A stretch of DNA of 64,000 nt from Pseudofrankia inefficax (GTDB lineage: Bacteria > Actinomycetota > Actinomycetes > Frankiales > Frankiaceae). The stretch spans positions 3,224,001-3,288,000 of the forward strand of contig NC_014666.1 of the NCBI RefSeq assembly GCF_000166135.1, read 5' to 3'. The translations under genes were made by a program, and so were the position numbers. Under the pieces are notes generated by a model. It saw only the letters and a list, made by a program, of their open reading frames with translations. It did not search any database and had not been told where the DNA came from. Within the stretch, counting starts at the first letter, position 1. Each line of letters begins with the position of its first letter. Below, one piece after another: positions 7,716-15,810 of this stretch.

Positions 7716-7742
7716 GTTTGAGCCGCGCGCTCGGTGGGGTAA
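7716..7742 (+). promoter_or_regulatory. SigB/SigF-like general stress promoter
   Basis: GTTTG (7716-7720), a 16-bp spacer and GGGTAA (7737-7742) match the GNNT/GTTT ... GGGTAT pattern of actinobacterial SigB/SigF promoters. The site is about 58 bp upstream of a GlsB-type stress protein, a known class of general-stress genes, which supports the call. It is pattern-based and untested. Confidence 0.5.
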
Positions 7743-7799
7743 AGCTCCCGATACACGACGGGTGATCGTCGAAAATGCTCTCCACACCAGGAGGAAATC

Positions 7800-8075
7800 G
7801 TGCTCTGGACTATCGTCGCCTGGATCGTGCTCGGTCTCATCGCCGGCGCCGTCGCGCGTGTTCTCGTGCCCGGACGTGACCCGATGAGCATTCCTGCCAC
7901 CATTGTTCTCGGTGTCGTCGGCTCGTTCATCGGCGGATTCCTGGGTTACGTTCTCTTCGGTAAGGACCTCGGCGAGGGCGCGTTCCAGCCCTCCGGCATC
8001 ATCGGGTCCATCATCGGCGCGATCGTCGCCCTGCTGATCTACCGGGCCGCCAGCCGGCGCCGCGTCCTGCGGTAA
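7800..8075 (+). CDS. GlsB/YeaQ/YmgE-family stress-response membrane protein
   Basis: A 91-residue protein with three hydrophobic helices separated by glycine motifs (VLGLIAGAVAR; VVGSFIGGFLGYVLFG; GIIGSIIGAIVALLIYR), the transglycosylase-associated family pattern. GTG at 7800 is supported by an AGGAGG ribosome-binding site at 7789-7794. Such small proteins are commonly induced by envelope or general stress, although their mechanism is unclear. A SigB-like promoter lies upstream and a strong hairpin downstream. Length is normal for the family. Confidence 0.9.
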   Translation: MLWTIVAWIVLGLIAGAVARVLVPGRDPMSIPATIVLGVVGSFIGGFLGYVLFGKDLGEGAFQPSGIIGSIIGAIVALLIYRAASRRRVLR

Positions 8076-8170
8076 CGGCGCACTGAGGATCGCGGGCCTC
8101 TCGGGGCCCTGGAAATCGACCGGCGACCGGGCGGCTTTTGTATCGGTGGCCGCCGCGGTATCCCCCGGAC

Positions 8171-8211
8171 ACGGGCGGCCGGCGCACCTTCAAGGTGTGC
8201 CGGCCGCCCGT
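8171..8211. terminator. Bidirectional hairpin terminator
   Basis: Two 20-bp arms (8171-8190 and 8192-8211) pair with a single G-T mismatch around a very short loop. It lies between the convergent GlsB-type gene and the desaturase, so it probably terminates both. Confidence 0.75.
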
Positions 8212-8257
8212 CGCTATGCCCTCGCCGAGACGCCGCTTCTCCCGCCCGACGGGTCCG

Positions 8258-9196
8258 TCACAGGTCCGGGACGCCGCCCGCGGCGCCCGCGGAGGCGGGC
8301 CGGTAGCCGAGAATTCTGGCCCGCTCCTTCCGGTACCACTTGACGTCCTGGGCGAGGCCCGACCGTTCGAGCGTCCAGATCAGCCATTTCGTCGGATCAG
8401 GGCGCAGGCCCGAACCGTGGACGACGCACCCCGGGATCACGTGGTGCAGCCAGTGCCACCCCTCGCCCATGGTGGGCAGCACGGTCAGGGCGAAGTTGCG
8501 CGCCAGCCGGGCGCTGCGCACCGCCGACGGCTTCTCGCTGCCGCGGGTGCCCCAGACATGGCAGACCGAGTTGATCGACGCGGTGAAATGGAACAGCAGG
8601 AACACCCGTAGAAAGCCGGCGACGAGAAGCCCGTCGAGCTGCCAGCCGGTTGCCGCCCACGGAACCAGGAAGCTCAGCACGGCCGGCACCACGTAGTAGC
8701 GGCGCTGCAGCCCCACCAGCCGATCGACGTCGTCGCGCCGGTCGAAGGGGGCTGGAAGCTGCTGATGCACCAGCATCCAGCCCATGTGGGCGTGCCACAG
8801 CCCGCGCCAGAATCCGTCGTACTGGTTCGGGGTGTGCGGATCGAGATCCCGTACGTCGGTGTGTGCGTGATGGGCCAGGTGCGTTCTGCGCCAGCTTTCC
8901 AGCGTCCCCTCGATGGCCATCGCGCCGGTGAAGAGCAGGACGGCACGCAGGACCGGCGAGCAGCGGAAGCCCTCGTGCGTCAGGTAACGGTGGTATCCGA
9001 CCGTGACGCCGAAACCGGTGACGACATAGCTGCCGACCGTCCAGGCCAGCACCGTCCCGCTGATGCCGTGATAAGCGATCCGGGCGACGGCGACGGCCGC
9101 CAACACGGTCAGCACGGTCAGCCAGACGACGTTCGTGGTGATGACGCCCGACCGCGGTGGCGCGTTCTCGCGCGACTCATCGGCGCACGGATTCAT
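8258..9196 (-). CDS. Acyl-CoA delta-9-type fatty acid desaturase
   Basis: A 312-residue integral membrane desaturase. The three histidine boxes of the stearoyl-CoA desaturase class are present: GYHRYLTHEGF, THLAHHAH and GWHWLHH (the last replaces the usual HNNHH). Hydrophobic helices near residues 20-60, 85-100 and 170-210 flank them. The enzyme uses a diiron centre and O2 to insert a cis double bond, adjusting membrane fluidity. The ATG at 9196 has a GGAG ribosome site 8-9 bases upstream; a GTG at 9214 would add six residues and lacks one. It stands alone on the minus strand. Confidence 0.9.
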   Translation of the reverse strand: MNPCADESRENAPPRSGVITTNVVWLTVLTVLAAVAVARIAYHGISGTVLAWTVGSYVVTGFGVTVGYHRYLTHEGFRCSPVLRAVLLFTGAMAIEGTLESWRRTHLAHHAHTDVRDLDPHTPNQYDGFWRGLWHAHMGWMLVHQQLPAPFDRRDDVDRLVGLQRRYYVVPAVLSFLVPWAATGWQLDGLLVAGFLRVFLLFHFTASINSVCHVWGTRGSEKPSAVRSARLARNFALTVLPTMGEGWHWLHHVIPGCVVHGSGLRPDPTKWLIWTLERSGLAQDVKWYRKERARILGYRPASAGAAGGVPDL

Positions 9197-9352
9197 ACTG
9201 CTCTCCTTCGGCACGCAGCTCCGCTACTTCATGCGCTACCGGGATCCAGAGCAGCCCGGCCAGCCTGCCACCCGCGAGGCTGGGCCGGAAGGGGAATCAA
9301 GGTGAAACCGATATGGCCGCTGGGTTCACCACGCCAGGACCTGAGGCCAGCG

Positions 9353-9414
9353 CCTCGTGTGTCAGGCCTCGTGTGTCAGGTCGTCCCGTGTGTCAGGTCG
9401 TCCCGTGCGTCAGG
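9353..9414. repeat. Tandem repeat overlapping the DUF1003 stop codon
   Basis: Four units built on CGTGTGTCAGG occur at 9353-9366, 9367-9380, 9381-9397 and 9398-9414 (14, 14, 17 and 17 bp). The last unit contains the stop codon (TCA on this strand) of the DUF1003 gene, so the gene end appears to have been copied outward. Confidence 0.85.
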
Positions 9415-9901
9415 AGGACGACGGGTCGGTCTCGGCGAGCAGCCGCGTCACCTTCGCCTCGATCTCGGCCGGGTCGAGGCCGAGCGCGCGGCCGATGTGC
9501 TCGGTCCAGACCGCCGCGCGGACGTCCGCCTGGTAGTCCAGGTCGGACCGGACGTTCTGCCGGTGGGCGTCCCGGTTCTGCGAGATCAGCACGAAGGTCG
9601 ACAGGAAGATGGCCTCCAGGCTCACCACCATCGTCAGCAGGCCGTAGGGGAACCGGTCGAAGACCAGGCCGCGGCCGAAGCAGCCCTCGTTCATCAGGAT
9701 CCAGCCGGCGAACCAGACCGCGTGCACGTACACGAACGTCATCGAGCCGGCGAACTCGGTGATGACGTCGGAGAGCCGTTCCTGGCCGCTGCGGCCGAGC
9801 GCGACCAGGGCCCGCTCATTGAAGATCTTCGGCGGATGGTGCCTGGTGGCGTTCGGCGGGGAGCCGCTGTCCTGGCTCGGATGCTCCGGTGAGGTCGTCA
9901 C
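9410..9901 (-). CDS. DUF1003 membrane protein
   Basis: A 163-residue protein. The first 40 residues are polar, followed by RLSDVITEFAGSMTFVYVHA, which opens the DUF1003 domain, and two membrane helices (about 52-72 and 84-105). QNRDAHRQNVRSDLDYQ then leads into a charged cytoplasmic tail. These are hallmark features of DUF1003 proteins, whose function is not established; some are linked to cyclopropane-fatty-acid synthase or transport genes. The start is an ATG. The stop lies within a tandem repeat, and nothing nearby fixes a pathway. Confidence 0.85.
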   Translation of the reverse strand: MTTSPEHPSQDSGSPPNATRHHPPKIFNERALVALGRSGQERLSDVITEFAGSMTFVYVHAVWFAGWILMNEGCFGRGLVFDRFPYGLLTMVVSLEAIFLSTFVLISQNRDAHRQNVRSDLDYQADVRAAVWTEHIGRALGLDPAEIEAKVTRLLAETDPSSS

Positions 9902-9920
9902 GATCTCATGCTCCCAAAAC

Positions 9921-9984
9921 CCCGCAACGGTGGGCGTTCGGTCCTGTTTCGCCGGCCGCCGCGCAAGACCACCAACGTTGCGGG
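9921..9984. other. Inverted repeat between DUF1003 and lipoprotein genes
   Basis: CCCGCAACG (9921-9929) and CGTTGCGGG (9976-9984) are perfect 9-bp arms separated by 46 bp. The site lies between two minus-strand genes, downstream of the lipoprotein stop. It could be a weak terminator or a protein-binding site; no U-tract is visible. Confidence 0.35.
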
Positions 9985-10042
9985 AAAGGGGGAGCTGTGA
10001 ACCCAGAGGCTCGCCGGTCTGATCCGCGCCGGCCGCGCGCCG

Positions 10043-10666
10043 TCAGCCGCCCTGGTGGTCGAGGGTGGCGAGGGCGGACCTGGCGACGCCGAGGATGCCG
10101 TCACGGGCGGCGGCCGGGTCGCGGGAGGCGAGGGTGACGGTCAGGTCGCCGACGCCGCCGTCGCGCAGCTCGACCGTCCAGACGGTCGCGTAGGTCAGGC
10201 CGTCGACGCTGGGCGCCGTGCCGTACTTCGCCGCGTCGCCCAGGCCGGGGACGTCGGTCGCGTCGGTCGCGCGGTACAGGCTGCCGGCGATCGAGCCGTC
10301 CAGCTCCTGCGCGGCGGTCTTGCCCGCGCCGGCCGGGCGGGAGTCGACCGTCAGCAGCCCGACGGGCAGGGCTCCGTCGGTGAAGGTGCAGGTCAGCAGG
10401 GCGCGGGTGGAACCGGGCGGCGCGACCTTGGCCCCGGTCAGGGAGACCGAGGCTCGGCCGGTGACCTGCTCGACGGTGGCTGCCTGGACGAGGTCACAGG
10501 CCGACGCCGGCAGCGCGAACGGCCCGGCGGGGCTGGCTGTCGAGGTCGTCGGCGCCGTCGGGCTCCCCGTACCGGAGTTCTCGGGGCCGGCACTGACCGC
10601 GTCGCATCCCGCGACGGCCAGCGTCACGCCCCACGCGACGATCGTCGCCCTCACCGCTCGTTTCAT
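10043..10666 (-). CDS. Secreted lipoprotein of unknown function
   Basis: A 207-residue lipoprotein. From ATG 10666 the sequence is MKRAVRATIVAWGVTLAVAGC, a signal peptide with lipobox (cysteine 21), then a Ser/Thr/Pro linker and a globular domain with cysteines in ACDLVQAATVEQ and LLTCTFTD that could pair. The overall look, with an N-terminal Cys-Asp-Leu and a helical end, resembles DUF3558-type actinobacterial lipoproteins, but this is weak. Longer upstream starts would bury the signal peptide and were rejected. It diverges from the alpha/beta hydrolase gene. Confidence 0.75.
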   Translation of the reverse strand: MKRAVRATIVAWGVTLAVAGCDAVSAGPENSGTGSPTAPTTSTASPAGPFALPASACDLVQAATVEQVTGRASVSLTGAKVAPPGSTRALLTCTFTDGALPVGLLTVDSRPAGAGKTAAQELDGSIAGSLYRATDATDVPGLGDAAKYGTAPSVDGLTYATVWTVELRDGGVGDLTVTLASRDPAAARDGILGVARSALATLDHQGG

Positions 10667-10876
10667 GCGCGCACCTGCCCCGGGTCGGCTGTCAGGCGAG
10701 CGATGACTCGCCCACTCCGCGCCGGTCTGCCCCCATTGACACCCATAACACCTGACACCCATAACACCGCGGACGCGGCGTCAGTCCGTCGACGCCAGTG
10801 GCCGCGGCACACGACCTTGCCTCGGGACCCGCGCACGGACGGCTGGCCGCCGGACGAGGTGGAAGGATCAGCGACG

Positions 10877-11608
10877 ATGACCACGACCTTCGTACTCATC
10901 CCGGGCGCCGACGGCCGGGCCTGGACCTGGCAACGGCTGGTGCCGCGGCTGCGGGCGCTCGGCCACGCCGCCGTCGCCGTCGACTATCCGGCCGACCCGC
11001 GAGCCGGGCTGGCGGCCCACGCCGTCGCCGCCGTCGCCGCGTTGCGCGCCTCGGCGTCACCCGGCCCGGGCCGGGTGGTGGTGGTCGGGCTGTCGCTCGG
11101 TGGCTTCGTCGCGCCGCTGGTCTGCGAGCGGGTCCCGGTGGACCTGCTCGTCCTGCTCAACGCGATGGTGCCGGCGCCCGGTGAGTCGGTGGACGCGTGG
11201 TGGGGCGCCGTCGGCCACGGCGCGGCGCGGGCCACGGCCGCCGCCGAGGCGGGCCGGGTGGCGACCGGCGGCGACGCGTTCGACCTGCGGGACGAGTTCT
11301 TCCACGACGTCCCCGACGAGATCACCGACGAGGCACTGGCCGGCCCGCCGCCGGCCGGGCCGTCCGCGGTCATGTGCGCGCAGCCGTGGCCGCTGGCCGG
11401 CTGGCCCGACGTGCCGACCCGGTTCCTGCAGGGCAGCGACGACCGGTTCTTCCCGCCGTCGTTCCAGCGCCGGGTGGTGCGCGACCGGCTCGGCCCGGGC
11501 GTCGAGGTCGACGAGCTGCCGGGCGGCCACCTGCTGCCGCTCAGCCAGCCCGACCTGCTCGCCGGGCGCCTCGACGCCTATCTGCGCGCGTTGACACCCG
11601 CCGGCTGA
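10877..11608 (+). CDS. Alpha/beta-fold hydrolase
   Basis: A 243-residue soluble hydrolase. It starts at ATG 10877 with a GGAAGGA ribosome site 10 bases upstream. FVLIPGADGRAWTWQRLV gives the oxyanion-hole strand, GLSLGG (about residue 76) the nucleophile elbow with a serine, and a late GGHLLPLSQP the catalytic histidine; an aspartate in FLQGSDDRF is the likely acid. This esterase or lyase-like family is close to pyrethroid/methyl-ester hydrolases by pattern, but the substrate is unknown. It is convergent with mhuD. Confidence 0.88.
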   Translation: MTTTFVLIPGADGRAWTWQRLVPRLRALGHAAVAVDYPADPRAGLAAHAVAAVAALRASASPGPGRVVVVGLSLGGFVAPLVCERVPVDLLVLLNAMVPAPGESVDAWWGAVGHGAARATAAAEAGRVATGGDAFDLRDEFFHDVPDEITDEALAGPPPAGPSAVMCAQPWPLAGWPDVPTRFLQGSDDRFFPPSFQRRVVRDRLGPGVEVDELPGGHLLPLSQPDLLAGRLDAYLRALTPAG

Positions 11609-11620
11609 GAACGCGGCGGT

Positions 11621-11652
11621 TCAGGAGCCGCCCGCTGGCGTCAGGAGCCGCC
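11621..11652. repeat. Direct repeat copying the end of mhuD
   Basis: TCAGGAGCCGCC occurs at 11621-11632 and 11641-11652, a 20-bp period. The second copy holds the mhuD stop codon (TCA on this strand). Confidence 0.6.
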
Positions 11653-11952
11653 TGCGACCGAGCGCTGGACGACCTCGAACTCCAGCAGCGACGAGCCGGA
11701 GGCGACCGGGCGCGCGCGCTCCCCGGAGTGCGCCTCCATCGCCGGCCCGGTGAGCCACGCCTGGAACGACTCCTCGCTGTCCCAGTGCGTCACGACGAAG
11801 TACCGGTTGTCGCCCTTGACCGGCCGGAGCAGCTCGAACGAGACGAAGCCGGGCTGTCCGTCCACCGCGTGCAGGCGGTTGGCGAACCGCTTCTCCAGCT
11901 CGGGGCCGGCGCCCTCGGGAACCTCGATGGCATTGATCTTCACGACGGTCAC
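11641..11952 (-). CDS. mhuD: Heme-degrading monooxygenase MhuD
   Basis: A 103-residue antibiotic-biosynthesis-monooxygenase fold protein that closely resembles mycobacterial MhuD (Rv3592) along its whole length. VVKINAIEVPEGAGPELEKR opens it, RPVKGDNRYFVVTHWDSEES follows, and LLEFEVV closes it. The catalytic set is present: N7 (KINAIE), the tryptophan in FQAWLTGP (about W66) and the histidine in MEAHSGER (about H75). MhuD binds two stacked hemes and opens the ring to release iron as mycobilins without CO. Here it would serve iron recovery from heme. No heme importer is next to it. It overlaps a short direct repeat at its stop. Confidence 0.93.
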   Translation of the reverse strand: MTVVKINAIEVPEGAGPELEKRFANRLHAVDGQPGFVSFELLRPVKGDNRYFVVTHWDSEESFQAWLTGPAMEAHSGERARPVASGSSLLEFEVVQRSVAGGS

Positions 11953-11989
11953 GCCGTCCAGCGTATTGCCTACCCGGGTGCCGGCGGGT

Positions 11990-12131
11990 GGCCCACCGGC
12001 GGCACCCAGGCGTCGGGTGCGGGCGGGCGGGCGGGTCAGGCGGTCGGGGCGGTGGGTGGGTCAGGCGGTCGGGTGGTGGGCCGGTCGGGCGGTGGCGCGC
12101 CGAGCGGGTCGGCCCGCCACCGCTGGCCGTC
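11990..12131 (+). repeat. G-rich low-complexity tract (GGGCGG/GGTCGG reiterations)
   Basis: Reiterated GCGGGCGG, GTCAGGCGGTCGGG and GGGTGGG blocks fill the spacer between mhuD and the amidohydrolase. Multiple runs of three or more G on the plus strand could fold as quadruplexes. No reading frame here looks coding. Confidence 0.6.
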
Positions 12132-13298
12132 CTAGCCGCCGATGCGCTGGGCCAGGGCGGGCAACAGCCGCCGGGCGTTCTCGCGGTTGATCTGGCGGCG
12201 GACGCCCGGGCTGAGCACCGGGTCGGTGTCGATCGCTCGCGCGTTCAGGCGCGCTCCGTCCGCGGTGGAGGCCGGGAAGTCCGAGCCGAACAACAGCTTC
12301 TCGGCTCCGACCGCGGCGAGCAGCGACGGGGTGGCGCCCGGCGAGATCGGCGCGGCCGAGTCATACCAGCACCGCCTGATGGCGCGGGTGGCCACGGCCT
12401 GGCTGACCCCGACCCCCAGGTAGGAGCCGAGCTGCAGGCGGCTGGCCAGCAGCGGGAAGAATCCGCCGCCGTGCGGAAGGATGAAGGAGATGTTGGGATA
12501 GCGGTCGAAAACCCCGGCCAGCAGCATCTTCACCGCCGCGCGTGTGGTGTCCGCCAGGAAGTCGACCAGGAAATCGGGGACGGGAGCGCCGGAGCATCCG
12601 GGCAGGTTGTACGGATGGGTGAACACCACCGCGTGCCGCCGGTCCAGCTCGGCGAGAATGGGGTCGAACGCCGGGTCGCCGAGATACTGGCCCCCCGCGT
12701 GCATGCTGAGGACGACGCCGTCGGCGTGCAACGTGTCCAGCGAGTACCCGATCTCGGTGAGGGCCACGTCGACGTTGGCCACCGGCGCGGCGGCGAAGAA
12801 TCCGAAGCGGGTCGGATGGTCGCTGATCACCTGGCCGAGCGCGTCGTTTCCGACCCGGGTGCTCTCCGCGATCTGCGCCGGAGTGAGGCTGGTCAGGAAC
12901 TCCGAGGGGGCCGGCCCGGACAGCACCGAGGCGGCCACCCCGGTCTCGTCCATGATCGCCAGAGAGCTCTCGGCGGTCCAGTTCGCCCAGGGCGGCCCGC
13001 CCACCGGGGGAAGCAGCCCGTGGTCGACCATCCACTGGTGCGCGGCCGGCGGGATGGCGTGGTGGTGTACGTCGATGCGGCCGTTCGCGTTGGCTGCGGG
13101 CGCGGGGCTGGGCGCGGCGGCGCTCGGGCTCGGGGCGGCGCTGGGAGTGGCGGCGGCGCTGGCCGTCGCCGCCGCGGAGGGCGCCAGGGCCGCCGCGCCC
13201 AGCGCGGCGGCGCCCCAGAGCAGGGAGCGCCGGTGGGGAGCAGGAGAATCCAGCCCCTGGAACGGTTGACTTTCGTCGAGGGTGTTCTCGTCGCGCAC
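12132..13298 (-). CDS. Exported amidohydrolase-2 family metal hydrolase/decarboxylase
   Basis: A 388-residue protein from GTG 13298, chosen because GAGGAG lies seven bases upstream. An RR motif (APHRRSLLWGAAALG) and a hydrophobic stretch give a Tat signal. A long Ala/Pro/Ser linker (about 35-72) follows, then the TIM-barrel domain beginning RIDVHHH, the metal-binding HxH of the ACMSD-like amidohydrolase family. Further expected histidines appear in VVFTHPYNL and FILPHGGGF, and the late aspartate in LLFGSDFP. The family hydrolyses or decarboxylates aromatic and cyclic acids. Secretion is unusual for it. Substrate unknown. Confidence 0.87.
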   Translation of the reverse strand: MRDENTLDESQPFQGLDSPAPHRRSLLWGAAALGAAALAPSAAATASAAATPSAAPSPSAAAPSPAPAANANGRIDVHHHAIPPAAHQWMVDHGLLPPVGGPPWANWTAESSLAIMDETGVAASVLSGPAPSEFLTSLTPAQIAESTRVGNDALGQVISDHPTRFGFFAAAPVANVDVALTEIGYSLDTLHADGVVLSMHAGGQYLGDPAFDPILAELDRRHAVVFTHPYNLPGCSGAPVPDFLVDFLADTTRAAVKMLLAGVFDRYPNISFILPHGGGFFPLLASRLQLGSYLGVGVSQAVATRAIRRCWYDSAAPISPGATPSLLAAVGAEKLLFGSDFPASTADGARLNARAIDTDPVLSPGVRRQINRENARRLLPALAQRIGG

Positions 13299-13698
13299 AA
13301 ATACTCCTCTTCGAGTGCGGATCCGAGGCATTCACGTGCGGAGCGCCGTGGCGTTGCCTCGTGTTCGGACGAGCCGGGCTCTGGCGGGCAGGACGCCAGA
13401 GGGCAGACGGATGTTTGGCCATCAGCAAAACGCCGGCGACCGGGTCGGGCGGACCGTATCGACCCTTCGTGGGCCCCGCTGCCCGTTCGCCGCACGATGG
13501 CGGGGTCACGCCACTCATGGCGGACCCGCGCCGCCCGTCGATATGACGTCGACGGCCGAATCCCGGGTCGAGAAACGGTTTAGCGGCCGGTCGGTTTTCC
13601 CGGGGTGCACGGATAGCGCGGGCGGCGGGCGCCGGCGCCGGCCGCTCGTCCTGGCGAAAGGGGTGTGGTGCCCCCGTAGGGGCGGGTATGCCCTGCCC
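13299..13698. other. Divergent intergenic region, no gene seen
   Basis: About 400 bp separate the amidohydrolase from the response regulator, so both promoters must lie here. GTGCCCCCGTAGGGGCG near 13668 forms a short hairpin just before the regulator start. I see no conserved promoter boxes and no convincing small gene. Confidence 0.4.
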
Positions 13699-14388
13699 AT
13701 GGCAGGTGGTACCCCGCTCCCCGCGGCCTCCGGCGCGCCCGGACCGCTCACCGTGGCTCTCGTCGACGACTACGACGTGGTGCTGGCCGGCGTCGCGCGC
13801 ATCCTGACGCCCTACCAGGACCGCGTCCGCGTCGTCGAGATCGACACCAACCGGCCCGTCGCCCAGGACGTCGACATCGTGCTGTACGACTCGTTCGCCC
13901 AGCCGGAGGCCGGCGGCGAGGAGCTCGCGGACATCGTCGCGAACGAGCACACGGGCCGGGTCGTCATCTACACCTGGAACTTCCACGAGACGCTGGTCGA
14001 GAGCGCCCTGGCGCGGGGCGCGAGCGGCTACCTGTCGAAGACCCTGGCCGCCCGCGAACTCGTCGCGGCGCTGGAGGCCGTCCACGCGGGGGAGGTGGTG
14101 GTGAGCCCGCCGCCGCGCTCGCGCACCGTGGCCGGGCTGGACTGGCCGGGCCGCGGCGAGGGCCTCACCGAACGGGAGGCGGAGGTCCTCGCGCTGATCA
14201 CGCAGGGGCGCAGCAACGCCGAGCTCGCCGAGATCACCTGCCTCAGCCCGAACACGGTGAAGTCGTACATCCGCACGCTGTATCGCAAGATCGGGGTCAC
14301 CAGCCGGTCCCAGGCCGTGCTGTGGGGGGTGAACCACGGGTTCGCGCCCGACTTCCACCGCATCCAGTCCTGGCGCGTCAGGATGTGA
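13699..14388 (+). CDS. NarL/LuxR-family response regulator
   Basis: A 229-residue two-domain regulator. The receiver (residues 17-130) has acidic D23-D24, phospho-acceptor D64 at the end of the third strand (DIVLYD), T92 and K114 (GYLSK). The LuxR-type helix-turn-helix spans 155-210 (LTEREAEVLALITQG, NTVKSYIRTLYRKIG). ATG 13699 is preferred; an in-frame GTG at 13663 would add twelve residues. No histidine kinase is adjacent, so it is an orphan unless the hybrid kinase near 40 kb serves it. Receiver key residues are intact, so phosphorylation is likely. Confidence 0.9.
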   Translation: MAGGTPLPAASGAPGPLTVALVDDYDVVLAGVARILTPYQDRVRVVEIDTNRPVAQDVDIVLYDSFAQPEAGGEELADIVANEHTGRVVIYTWNFHETLVESALARGASGYLSKTLAARELVAALEAVHAGEVVVSPPPRSRTVAGLDWPGRGEGLTEREAEVLALITQGRSNAELAEITCLSPNTVKSYIRTLYRKIGVTSRSQAVLWGVNHGFAPDFHRIQSWRVRM

Positions 14389-14490
14389 ACGCCACGGGCG
14401 CCCGGAGCACGCCCGAGAACCTTCGACGGGTGTGGGGCGTTGGACCTGACAGCGTCCGGTGACTGGAGATCCGCGGCCGGGCCGCGGAGC

Positions 14491-14514
14491 GACCTCGATA
14501 CAGACCTCGATACA
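14491..14514 (+). repeat. 12-bp direct repeat upstream of terB-like gene
   Basis: GACCTCGATACA occurs twice head to tail (14491-14502 and 14503-14514), ending 14 bases before the start codon and next to the purine-rich ribosome site. It may be an operator or simple slippage product. Confidence 0.6.
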
Positions 14515-14528
14515 GAAAGAGAAGCACC

Positions 14529-14984
14529 ATGCCGATCTGGGACCGTCTGCGCACCTCGACGCAGACCATGCAAGGCCAGCTCACGGCGAAGAAGAACGAG
14601 CTGAAGAGCGGTGCCTTCCGCGACGCCAGCATGGCCATCTGCGCGCTCGTCGCCGCGGCCGACGGCACCGTCGACCCGGCCGAGCGGCAGCGGGTCGCGG
14701 GGCTGATCGCCGCCAACGACGTCCTGGCGAACTTCCCGGCCGACGACCTGCAGCGCCGGTTCAACGACTACCTGGTCAAGCTGCAGCAGGACTTCGCGTT
14801 CGGCAAGGTCTCCGTCCTCCAGGACATCGGCAAGACGAAGAAGAAGCCGGCGGAGGCCCGCGCGGTCATCCAGATCGGCATCATCATCGGCGGCGCCGAC
14901 GGCAACTTCGACAAGTCCGAGCAGGCCGTCGTCCGGGAGGCCTGCTTCGCCGTCGGCATCAGCCCGGACGAGTTCGACCTGTAG
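14529..14984 (+). CDS. TerB-family tellurite resistance protein
   Basis: A 151-residue all-helical TerB protein. Two acidic helix-loop motifs that bind metal in the family are seen: VAAADGTVDPAERQ (about 41-54) and IGGADGNFDKSEQ (about 118-130). Length matches stand-alone TerB. An AGAAAGAGAAG purine tract precedes the ATG. TerB belongs to the Ter stress network linked to tellurite, phage and membrane stress, but here no TerC/D/Z genes accompany it. The next gene follows 34 bp later on the same strand and may be co-transcribed. Confidence 0.9.
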   Translation: MPIWDRLRTSTQTMQGQLTAKKNELKSGAFRDASMAICALVAAADGTVDPAERQRVAGLIAANDVLANFPADDLQRRFNDYLVKLQQDFAFGKVSVLQDIGKTKKKPAEARAVIQIGIIIGGADGNFDKSEQAVVREACFAVGISPDEFDL

Positions 14985-15018
14985 CCCGAGCGGGCCTCGC
15001 CCGGGCCGCGGGACACCG

Positions 15019-15756
15019 GTGAGCGACGACGTACGCCTGGCCGTCAGCCTCGGGCTGCTGCTGATCCTCGCCGTCGCCGCCCAGAGCTACGGCCGGCTGC
15101 GGCTGCGGGCGGCGGTGCTCACGGCCGCGCTGCGCGCCGTCGTGCAACTCGCCGCCGTCGGGCTGGTCATCCGGTCGGTCTTCGCCGCGCCGGCGGCCAG
15201 CTTCGCCGTCCTCGCCGTGATGGCGGCGGTCGCGACCCGGACCGCGGCGAGACGGCTGGCCGAGCTGCCCGGCGCCGGCAGGGCCGTGGTCATCGCGAGC
15301 CTGTCGGCGGCGGCGCTCACGCTGGGCGTCCTGTTCGCGGTGCCCGCCCTGCCGCGTTCCCCCCGCTACCTCGTGGCGCTCGGCGGGATCGTGCTGGGCG
15401 GGACGATGACCGCGTGCACGCTGGCCGGCCGTCGGCTCCTGGACGGCCTGCGCCGGCGCCGGGACGAGGTCGAGGCGTGGCTGGCGCTGGGCGCGACCCC
15501 GCGCCAGGCGGTCGCCGACATCGCCCGCACCGCGGCCAGCGAGGCGCTGCTGCCGGCGCTGGACCAGACCAGGACCGTCGGCCTGGTGACCCTGCCCGGC
15601 GCGTTCGTCGGCGCGCTGCTCGGCGGGGCGAGCCCGCTGGACGCCGCCCGGTTCCAGCTCGTCGTCCTCATCGCGCTGCTGGCCGCGGAGACCTACGCGG
15701 CGGTCGTGCTCGTCTGGCTGCTCGGCGCGCCCACCCAGCTGCCTGCCCTGGACTAG
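15019..15756 (+). CDS. fetB: FetB-type (UPF0014) ABC transporter permease
   Basis: A 245-residue polytopic protein with about seven membrane helices. The sequence DQTRTVGLVTLPGAFVGALL followed by GGASPLDAARFQL is the signature of the UPF0014/FetB family, and WLALGATPRQA precedes it. In E. coli FetAB exports iron under oxidative stress. No FetA ATPase is visible beside it, so the partner must be elsewhere or the system is incomplete. It starts at GTG 15019 and is convergent with the F420-type oxidoreductase across a hairpin. Confidence 0.88.
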   Translation: MSDDVRLAVSLGLLLILAVAAQSYGRLRLRAAVLTAALRAVVQLAAVGLVIRSVFAAPAASFAVLAVMAAVATRTAARRLAELPGAGRAVVIASLSAAALTLGVLFAVPALPRSPRYLVALGGIVLGGTMTACTLAGRRLLDGLRRRRDEVEAWLALGATPRQAVADIARTAASEALLPALDQTRTVGLVTLPGAFVGALLGGASPLDAARFQLVVLIALLAAETYAAVVLVWLLGAPTQLPALD

Positions 15757-15791
15757 ACGCGCCGGCTGGACCTGGCGGCCGCCGCATGCGC

Positions 15792-15807
15792 GGCGCCGGC
15801 CGGCGCC
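15792..15807. terminator. 16-bp perfect palindrome between convergent genes
   Basis: GGCGCCGGCCGGCGCC lies in the 54-bp spacer between fetB and the oppositely oriented oxidoreductase. The position suits a shared terminator, though no loop or U-tract is evident. Confidence 0.4.
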
Positions 15808-15810
15808 TGA

